From Streptococcus sp. 116-D4 (GTDB lineage: Bacteria > Bacillota > Bacilli > Lactobacillales > Streptococcaceae), in contig NZ_AP021887.1 of assembly GCF_009731465.1 (NCBI RefSeq), forward strand, positions 1,854,001 to 1,918,000: DNA of 64,000 bases. The letters run 5' to 3'. The translations under genes and the position numbers were made by a program. Of the stretch, positions 58,337 to 64,000 are shown in pieces (position 1 is the stretch's first letter; every line of letters starts with the position of its first letter). The notes beneath the pieces were generated by a model, which was not told the origin of the DNA, did no database searches, and worked only from the letters and a program-made list of their open reading frames with translations.

Positions 58337-59263
58337 ATGTCTATTTATAACAACATTACTGAACTAATCGGCCAAACTCCGATTGTTAAACTCAACAACA
58401 TCGTGCCAGAAGGGGCTGCGGATGTCTATGTAAAGCTTGAAGCATTCAACCCTGGTTCTTCTGTAAAAGATCGTATTGCTCTTAGTATGATTGAAAAAGC
58501 TGAACAAGACGGTATTCTGAAACCAGGTTCTACAATTGTTGAAGCAACAAGTGGAAACACTGGTATTGGACTTTCATGGGTAGGTGCTGCTAAAGGGTAT
58601 AAAGTCGTCATCGTTATGCCTGAAACTATGAGTGTAGAACGACGTAAGATTATTCAAGCTTATGGTGCTGAACTCGTCCTAACTCCTGGTAGTGAGGGAA
58701 TGAAAGGCGCTATTGCTAAAGCACAAGAAATCGCTGCTGAACGTGATGGTTTTCTTCCTCTTCAATTTGACAATCCAGCTAATCCAGAAGTGCACGAAAG
58801 AACAACAGGAGCTGAGATACTAGCTGCTTTCGGTAAAGATGGATTAGATGCCTTTGTTGCTGGAGTGGGTACTGGTGGAACAATTTCTGGTGTTTCTCAT
58901 GCACTCAAAACAGCAAATTCAAGCATTCAAGTTTTTGCAGTAGAAGCAGATGAATCTGCTATTCTGTCTGGTGAAAAACCTGGCCCTCACAAAATTCAAG
59001 GTATCTCAGCTGGATTTATTCCTGATACACTTGATACAAATGCCTATGATGGTATCGTTCGTGTAACATCAGACGACGCTCTCTCACTCGGCCGTGAAAT
59101 TGGTGGAAAAGAAGGATTCCTTGTTGGTATTTCTTCAGCTGCAGCTATTTACGGAGCCATTGAAGTTGCCAAGAAATTAGGTACAGGTAAAAAAGTTCTT
59201 GCTCTAGCACCAGATAACGGTGAACGTTATCTCTCTACAGCACTCTATGAATTTGAAGTGTAG
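58337..59263 (+). CDS. cysK: Cysteine synthase (O-acetylserine sulfhydrylase)
   Basis: This PLP enzyme makes cysteine from O-acetylserine and sulfide. The 308 residues show the PLP lysine in [12 protein letters not shown] near residue 44, the substrate loop TSGNTGIG near 72, the phosphate-binding [10 protein letters not shown] near 178 and the late SSAAAIYGA. Some pneumococcal annotations use cysM, but the length and loop are of the CysK type. AAGAGG precedes the ATG. It stands alone with its own promoter and terminator. Confidence 0.92.
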   Translation: MSIYNNITELIGQTPIVKLNNIVPEGAADVYVKLEAFNPGSSVKDRIALSMIEKAEQDGILKPGSTIVEATSGNTGIGLSWVGAAKGYKVVIVMPETMSVERRKIIQAYGAELVLTPGSEGMKGAIAKAQEIAAERDGFLPLQFDNPANPEVHERTTGAEILAAFGKDGLDAFVAGVGTGGTISGVSHALKTANSSIQVFAVEADESAILSGEKPGPHKIQGISAGFIPDTLDTNAYDGIVRVTSDDALSLGREIGGKEGFLVGISSAAAIYGAIEVAKKLGTGKKVLALAPDNGERYLSTALYEFEV

Positions 59264-59279
59264 TCTCCTAAATACACTT

Positions 59280-59303
59280 AGCCCTTATTATAGGGCTTTT
59301 TAT
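59280..59303 (+). terminator. Terminator of cysK
   Basis: AGCCCT (59280-59285) pairs with AGGGCT (59292-59297), followed by TTTTATTT. Confidence 0.82.
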
Positions 59304-59362
59304 TTATACCTTAAAAGTTGGAACATCCCCCCTATAAAGATCGACTGCATAGAAAAAAGGGG

Positions 59363-60773
59363 CTCTATAATATTTGTAGTGGGTAAATCCCCTATAGATA
59401 TTATGGAGCTATTTTGTTGTAGAAAAAAAGTCCCATATGACCTATAATGAAAAGCGACAAAACAACTCATTAGAAAGATTCATATGGAACAATTACATTT
59501 TATCACAAAACTGCTCGATATCAAAGATCCAAATATCAAGATTCTAGATATCACCAATAGGGATACACACAAGGAAATCATCGCTAAATTGGATTATAAG
59601 GCTCCATCTTGTCCTAATTGTGGAAGTCAAATGAAGAAATATGACTTTCAAAAACCGTCTAAGATTCCTTACCTCAAAACGACCGGTATGCCTACTAGAA
59701 TTCTCCTTAGAAAGCGTCGATTCAAGTGCTATCAGTGCTTGAAAATGATGGTGGCTGAGACTCCTCTCGTCAAGAAGAATCATCAAATCCCTCGTATCAT
59801 CAACCAAAAAATTGCTCAGAAGCTGATTGAAAAAACTTCTATGACCGATATTGCTCATCAGCTGTCCATTTCAACTTCAACTGTCATTCGCAAGCTCAAT
59901 GACTTCCGTTTTAAGCATGATTTTTCTCGTCTTCCTGAAATTATGTCATGGGACGAGTACTCCTTTACAAAGGGAAAGATGAGTTTCATTGCTCAAGATT
60001 TTGATAATCTCAATATCATCACTGTTCTTGAAGGCAGAACACAGGCTATCATTCGAAATCACTTTCTTAAATATGATAGAGTCGTTCGATGTCGAGTGAA
60101 AATCATTACGATGGATATGTTTAGTCCTTACTATGACTTGGCTAAACAGCTTTTTCCAAACGCTAAAATCGTGTTGGATCGTTTCCATATTATCCAACAT
60201 CTCAGCCGTGCTATGAGTCGTGTGCGTGTCCAAATCATGAATCAGTTTGAGCGAAAATCCCATGAATACAAGGCTATCAAGCGTTACTGGAAGCTCATCC
60301 AACAGGATAGTCGAAAACTCAGCGATAAACGTTTTTATCGTCCTACTTTTCGTATTCACTTGACCAATAAAGAGATTCTAGACAAGCTTTTGAGCTATTC
60401 AGAAGACTTGAAACACCACTATCAGATCTATCAGCTCTTGCTTTTTCACTTTCAGAACAAAGACCCTGAGAAATTTTTCGGACTCATTGAGGACAATCTG
60501 AAGCAGGTTCATCCTATTTTTCAGACTGTCTTTAAAACCTTTCTAAAGAACAAAGAGAAAATCATCAACGCTCTTCAATTACCTTATTCCAACGCAAAAT
60601 TGGAAGCGACCAATAATCTCATCAAACTTATCAAACGAAACGCCTTTGGATTTCGGAACTTTGAAAACTTCAAAAAAAGGATTTTTATAGCTCTAAACAT
60701 CAAAAAAGAAAGGACGAATTTTGTCCTTTCTCGATCTTAGCTGACTTCAACCCACTACAGTTGACAAAGAGCC
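59363..60773 (+). mobile_element. Intact IS1167-type insertion sequence (ISL3 family)
   Basis: The 1411-base element has 24-base imperfect terminal repeats: GGCTCTATAATATTTGTAGTGG at the left and, on the other strand, GGCTCTTTGTCAACTGTAGTGG at the right. It is bounded on both sides by AAAAAAGG (59355-59362 and 60774-60781), a perfect 8-bp target duplication as ISL3 elements make. One full transposase gene lies inside. The left end folds on itself (59363-59411), which would block transcription entering from cysK. Confidence 0.95.
59484..60740 (+). CDS. ISL3-family transposase (IS1167)
   Basis: The 418-residue transposase is intact. An N-terminal zinc ribbon (CPNCGS near 44 and CYQC near 79) and helix-turn-helix (about 115-140, MTDIAHQLSISTSTVIRKL) bind the element's ends. 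The DDE catalytic residues are visible: Asp in SWDEYSF near 155, Asp in VLDRFHI near 235 and Glu in NAKLEATNNLIK near 375. Length and motifs match ISL3-family enzymes. Absence of stops or frameshifts and the perfect target duplication indicate a recent insertion. Confidence 0.95.
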   Translation: MEQLHFITKLLDIKDPNIKILDITNRDTHKEIIAKLDYKAPSCPNCGSQMKKYDFQKPSKIPYLKTTGMPTRILLRKRRFKCYQCLKMMVAETPLVKKNHQIPRIINQKIAQKLIEKTSMTDIAHQLSISTSTVIRKLNDFRFKHDFSRLPEIMSWDEYSFTKGKMSFIAQDFDNLNIITVLEGRTQAIIRNHFLKYDRVVRCRVKIITMDMFSPYYDLAKQLFPNAKIVLDRFHIIQHLSRAMSRVRVQIMNQFERKSHEYKAIKRYWKLIQQDSRKLSDKRFYRPTFRIHLTNKEILDKLLSYSEDLKHHYQIYQLLLFHFQNKDPEKFFGLIEDNLKQVHPIFQTVFKTFLKNKEKIINALQLPYSNAKLEATNNLIKLIKRNAFGFRNFENFKKRIFIALNIKKERTNFVLSRS

Positions 60774-60775
60774 AA

Positions 60776-60803
60776 AAAAGGAAGCAATTTGGCTTCCTTT
60801 TTA
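60776..60803 (-). terminator. tsf terminator, touched by the IS insertion
   Basis: GGAAGC (60780-60785) pairs with GCTTCC (60792-60797), and the T-run on the minus strand corresponds to AAAAAA inside the target duplication. The IS landed in this T-run yet the duplication restored it, so termination is preserved. Confidence 0.8.
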
Positions 60804-60806
60804 TTA

Positions 60807-61847
60807 TTAGTTATTCAAGGCTGCTGCCATTGTAGCTGCAACTTCAGCTTCAAAGTCATTTGCAGCTTTCTCGATACCTTCACCGACTTCAAAGCGAGCG
60901 AACTCAACTACTGAAGCGTTAACTGATTCAAGGTATGCTTCAACTGTCTTGCTGTCATCCATGATATAGACTTGTGCAAGAAGTGTATAAGCTTGGTCAA
61001 CTTTAGTGTTGTCAAGCATGAAGCGATCCATTTTACCTGGGATGATTTTATCCCAGATTTTTTCAGGTTTGCCTTCTGCAGCCAATTCAGCTTTGATGTC
61101 AGCTTCAGCTTGAGCGATCACTTCATCAGTCAATTGAGATTTTGATCCATACTTCAAGTGTGGAAGAGCTGGTTTGTTAACCATTGCACGGCTTTCGTTG
61201 TCCTGGTCGATTACGTGGTTCAATTGTGCCAACTCATCTTTAACGAATTGCTCATCCAATTCTTTATAAGAAAGAACTGTTGGTTTCATCGCTGCGATGT
61301 GCATTGACAATTGTTTAGCAAGTGCTTCGTCTCCACCTTCAACAACTGAAATAACACCGATACGTCCACCGTTATGTTGGTAAGCTCCAAAGTGTTGTGC
61401 ATCTGTTTTTTCAAGCAAAGCAAAACGACGGAATGAAATTTTTTCACCGATTGTAGCTGTTGCAGATACATATGCAGCTTCAAGAGTTTCACCTGAAGGC
61501 ATTGTCAAAGCAAGAGCTTCTTCGTTGTTCGCTGGTTTTCCTTCAGCAATTACTTTAGCTGTAGTATTTACCAATTCAACGAATTGAGCGTTTTTCGCAA
61601 CGAAGTCAGTTTCAGCATTTACTTCAACTACTGCTCCAACGTTACCGTTAACGTAAACACCAGTCAAACCTTCTGCAGCAACACGGTCAGCCTTCTTAGC
61701 TGCCTTAGCCATACCTTTTTCACGAAGCAATTCAATCGCTTTTTCGATGTCACCGTCTGTTTCTACAAGCGCTTTTTTAGCGTCCATAACTCCGGCACCA
61801 GATTTTTCACGCAACTCTTTTACAAGTTTAGCTGTAATTTCTGCCAT
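60807..61847 (-). CDS. tsf: Translation elongation factor Ts
   Basis: EF-Ts (346 residues) recycles EF-Tu by exchanging GDP. The N-terminal UBA domain ([27 protein letters not shown]) and the TDFVAKN motif near residue 82, which contacts EF-Tu, are conserved, as is the long insert common to streptococci near 180-260. AGGAG precedes the ATG. It follows rpsB with a hairpin between them, the usual arrangement. Confidence 0.97.
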   Translation of the reverse strand: MAEITAKLVKELREKSGAGVMDAKKALVETDGDIEKAIELLREKGMAKAAKKADRVAAEGLTGVYVNGNVGAVVEVNAETDFVAKNAQFVELVNTTAKVIAEGKPANNEEALALTMPSGETLEAAYVSATATIGEKISFRRFALLEKTDAQHFGAYQHNGGRIGVISVVEGGDEALAKQLSMHIAAMKPTVLSYKELDEQFVKDELAQLNHVIDQDNESRAMVNKPALPHLKYGSKSQLTDEVIAQAEADIKAELAAEGKPEKIWDKIIPGKMDRFMLDNTKVDQAYTLLAQVYIMDDSKTVEAYLESVNASVVEFARFEVGEGIEKAANDFEAEVAATMAAALNN

Positions 61848-61874
61848 TTTGATTCTCCTATATTTTTTAAAAAT

Positions 61875-61903
61875 AGGAGAGCCGGGCTAAGCCCCGCCCT
61901 CCT
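61875..61903 (-). terminator. Attenuating hairpin between rpsB and tsf
   Basis: AGGAG..GGGC arms pair around TAA with GCCC..CTCCT, followed by ATTTTT on the minus strand. It may reduce tsf transcription relative to rpsB. Confidence 0.6.
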
Positions 61904-61925
61904 AGGTAATTACTATTTGTATAAA

Positions 61926-62705
61926 TTAAGCGTTGTCGCCTTCTACAACTTCAACGATTTCTTCAATTGAATCTGCTTGAGCTTCAGAAGCTGCAAATTC
62001 TGCTTCAACTGCTGCTGCATCTTCACCTTGACGTCCTTCGATGATAGCGTCAGCCAATTTAGCTGTGATCAATTTAACAGCGCGGATAGCATCATCGTTA
62101 GCTGGGATGATTACATCGATATCATCTGGATCAGTGTTTGTGTCAACCATCGCTACAACTGGGATTCCCAATTTTTTAGCTTCTTTAACAGCGATTTGCT
62201 CTTTATGTGGGTCAACTACGTACATAACATCTGGGATACGAGGCATATCTTCGATACCACCCAAGAATTTTTCAAGACGTGCACGTTGTTTGTTAAGAAG
62301 TGCAACTTCTTTCTTAGGAAGAACTTCAAAAGTCCCATCTTCTTCCATACGTTTGATTTCTTTCAAACGAGCGATACGTTTTTGGATTGTTCCCCAGTTT
62401 GTAAGAGTTCCACCCAACCAACGGTGGTTGATGAAGTATTGACCTGAACGTACTGCTTCTTCAGCAACTGCATCAGCTGCTTGTTTCTTAGTACCAACGA
62501 ACAATACAACTGCATCGTTAGCTGCTGCATCACGCATGAAATTGTAAGCTTGGTCAGCGTATTTTACAGTTTGTTGCAAGTCGATAACGTGGATTCCGTT
62601 ACGTTCAGTGAAGATGTACTTAGCCATCTTAGGGTTCCAGCGACGAGTTTGGTGACCAAAGTGAACACCAGCCTCAAGAAGTTGTTTCATTGAAATTACT
62701 GCCAT
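61926..62705 (-). CDS. rpsB: Ribosomal protein S2
   Basis: S2 (259 residues) is part of the 30S subunit. I choose the ATG at 62705 ([23 protein letters not shown]), nine bases after AAAGGAG; the longer frame adds 16 lysine-rich residues from the leader. Family signatures are [23 protein letters not shown] and [25 protein letters not shown]. The acidic tail after residue 225 is species-variable. Confidence 0.97.
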   Translation of the reverse strand: MAVISMKQLLEAGVHFGHQTRRWNPKMAKYIFTERNGIHVIDLQQTVKYADQAYNFMRDAAANDAVVLFVGTKKQAADAVAEEAVRSGQYFINHRWLGGTLTNWGTIQKRIARLKEIKRMEEDGTFEVLPKKEVALLNKQRARLEKFLGGIEDMPRIPDVMYVVDPHKEQIAVKEAKKLGIPVVAMVDTNTDPDDIDVIIPANDDAIRAVKLITAKLADAIIEGRQGEDAAAVEAEFAASEAQADSIEEIVEVVEGDNA

Positions 62706-62820
62706 GAGTATTTCTCCTTTTTGTTTTTTCCTCTTCTTGACTTCAACTCGCAAAACGACCTAAAGGCAACTGTTTCACAATTCATCAAGAATGAGTATTA
62801 TCGTTCACACGACAAGTTTT

Positions 62821-62849
62821 ATTTTACCATACTTTTTCAATATTTTCAA
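62821..62849 (-). promoter_or_regulatory. rpsB-tsf promoter
   Basis: On the minus strand TTGAAA (62844-62849) and TGG-TAAAAT (-10 at 62821-62826) have a 17-base spacer. The leader to the rpsB start is about 110 bases, long enough for an autoregulatory structure, but I could not define one. Confidence 0.75.
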
Positions 62850-62897
62850 GTAATTTTAGTAGATTTCTAAAGTAAGTTAACTATATAAATCATAAAA

Positions 62898-62921
62898 GAG
62901 ACTCAAATCGAGCCTCTTCGT
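62898..62921 (-). terminator. Terminator of pcsB
   Basis: GAGACTC (62898-62904) pairs with GAGCCTC (62910-62916) with one G-U pair on the minus strand, followed by TTTTATG. Confidence 0.78.
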
Positions 62922-62929
62922 TTCATTCA

Positions 62930-64000
62930 TTAGTTTGGATAAATGTATGTTACAAAACCTTCTGAAGTTGTAGTAGGATTGAACCATCCACGTTTATTTC
63001 CGAGTGTACGGTTTCCACCATAGTTTGATTCAGATACTTGGATACTTGTTGATGATGAAACAGCAGTAACCACAGCTACGTGTCCATATCCACCATCATT
63101 CCAACATGCAATGGCACCAACTTGAGGTGTAGATCCTGTACGGAATCCTGCTGCAGCTGCACTTGTAGCCCATTGTGCTCCATTACCCCAGTAATCTCCA
63201 GCCCAAGGTGCCAATGTTTTAGCTCCCCATGTACACTCACCAACTGGATAACTTGAAGCATTTGTACTGTATGTTGGACGTTGTTTCACTGGTGCAGGAG
63301 TGTAGCTTGTTGATTCTACTGAAGCACTGCTTGAAGATGATTCAGACGAACTTGACTCAGATGAACTTGATGAAGCAGTAGTAGATACTGCTTGAACTTC
63401 TGCTGTAAAAGTTGTATTTCCAGAAGCAGCTACTGTTTGTTGTTGACTTGCTTGTTTAGCTTTATAAGCTGCTTCTGCTTCTGCAGCTGCTTTAGCTTCT
63501 GCTTCTGCTGCAGCTTTTTTCTCAAGTAAACTTGCTTTTTCATCCTCTGCAGTAGCCTTTTCAGCAGCAAGATTCAATTCTGCAGCTTTCAACTCTGCTT
63601 GTTTTGTAGTTAATGATTGAGCATCATCAGCTAGTTTTTGCTGATTTGCAATAACTGTATTAATTGCATCATTGTTTGCTACTTGTTTTTCAGAAATAGC
63701 TTGTTTATCTGCTTTTTGTTGTTCCAACATCTTGTTGTTTGCAGACACGATTTCACTCATTGCAGCAACACGTGAAATAGCTTCTGTAATTGATTTTGAA
63801 TTCACAACTGTATTGATGTAATTTGTTGCAGCCCCATTTGTTTGAGCACTACGAGCTTGTTTTTGCAATGAATCATTACGAGATACAATATTCTTAGAAA
63901 GTTCTGTAATTTCGCCCTCAAGCTTTTTAGATTCTGCTTGTAGTCTATCATTTTCAGATTGCAAGTTTGATTGCTCTGTTTGAATAGCAGATACTTGCTC
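62930..64000 (-). CDS. pcsB: Cell-division peptidoglycan hydrolase PcsB (5' end beyond window)
   Basis: The frame is open to the right edge (reading [12 protein letters not shown] at the border), so the signal peptide and first 45 or so residues are missing. The visible part has a long coiled coil (to about residue 230 of this piece) that FtsEX uses for control, an Ala-rich linker with Ser/Glu repeats ([17 protein letters not shown]), and a CHAP domain with catalytic Cys in VGECTWGAK and His in [10 protein letters not shown]. PcsB splits septal peptidoglycan. The Ser-rich linker differs from the pneumococcal sequence I remember. Confidence 0.95.
   Translation of the reverse strand, partial: EQVSAIQTEQSNLQSENDRLQAESKKLEGEITELSKNIVSRNDSLQKQARSAQTNGAATNYINTVVNSKSITEAISRVAAMSEIVSANNKMLEQQKADKQAISEKQVANNDAINTVIANQQKLADDAQSLTTKQAELKAAELNLAAEKATAEDEKASLLEKKAAAEAEAKAAAEAEAAYKAKQASQQQTVAASGNTTFTAEVQAVSTTASSSSSESSSSESSSSSASVESTSYTPAPVKQRPTYSTNASSYPVGECTWGAKTLAPWAGDYWGNGAQWATSAAAAGFRTGSTPQVGAIACWNDGGYGHVAVVTAVSSSTSIQVSESNYGGNRTLGNKRGWFNPTTTSEGFVTYIYPN

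Noticed and set aside
62041..62447. Plus-strand frames of 133 and 156 codons
   Set aside because: They are antisense to rpsB, whose codon bias leaves the opposite frames open.

Overview
The window is chromosomal DNA of a low-GC Gram-positive coccus, almost certainly a mitis-group Streptococcus close to, but probably not, S. pneumoniae (S. mitis, S. oralis or S. pseudopneumoniae are the best guesses). Reasons: near-pneumococcal proteins throughout (AdcRCBA, DltXABCD, ArcABC, ComFA/FC, CbpD with choline-binding repeats, PcsB), a BOX repeat, an IS1167-type insertion sequence and ComX (TACGAATA) promoters. Gene order resembles what I recall of the pneumococcal SP_2144-SP_2216 segment, but the fucose operon and the cbpA/two-component block are missing and other genes stand in their place. 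Species assignment is inference.

Layout. 1-9005: host N-glycan breakdown (GH125 and GH92 mannosidases, GH29 fucosidase, a BgaA-like GH2 beta-galactosidase without signal peptide). 9006-15984: arginine deiminase operon arcA-arcB-arcC-arcD plus an M20 dipeptidase, with CcpA-like sites. 16014-17673: a dead IS1167 copy carrying two short palindromic insertions, then a BOX element. 17678-20600: SPFH membrane protein, an e(P4)-type acid phosphatase lipoprotein, and two tandem small-peptide loci that look like Fst-type type I toxin-antitoxin modules. 20687-24247: zinc uptake operon adcRCBA with an AdcR operator. 24297-28853: D-alanylation operon dltXABCD. 28926-30743: an MFS exporter between two 202-bp copies of the glpF 3' end. 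30594-34745: glycerol genes glpK-glpO-glpF, followed by an Mga-like regulator. 36497-38889: hslO, dus and an isochorismatase-family hydrolase. 38959-42876: a Ser-rich lipoprotein, a frameshifted small membrane gene, and an NAD-salvage set (Nudix/winged-helix protein, pnuC, nadR). 43024-45964: ctsR-clpC. 46035-49024: thiamine-precursor ABC transporter behind a TPP riboswitch. 49073-50248: competence-induced murein hydrolase CbpD. 50281-55122: veg, dnaB-type helicase, rplI, gdpP, hpf. 55132-58240: comFA-comFC, yigZ and a PH-domain protein. 58279-59300: cysteine synthase. 59363-60773: intact IS1167 with a perfect 8-bp target duplication. 60774-64000: tsf, rpsB and the C-terminal part of pcsB.

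How it fits together. Several catabolic or stationary-phase units (GH2, arcA, arcD, glpK, hpf) carry cre-like sites at or just downstream of their promoters, suggesting common control by CcpA. Two late-competence units (cbpD, comFA-comFC) have ComX boxes. Zinc (AdcR), thiamine (TPP riboswitch) and protein quality control (CtsR) each have a visible cis-element. The most interesting accessory features are the two tandem Fst-like modules, the exporter flanked by glpF repeats, and the covarying palindromic repeats inside the dead IS. No rRNA, tRNA, prophage or CRISPR array was seen.
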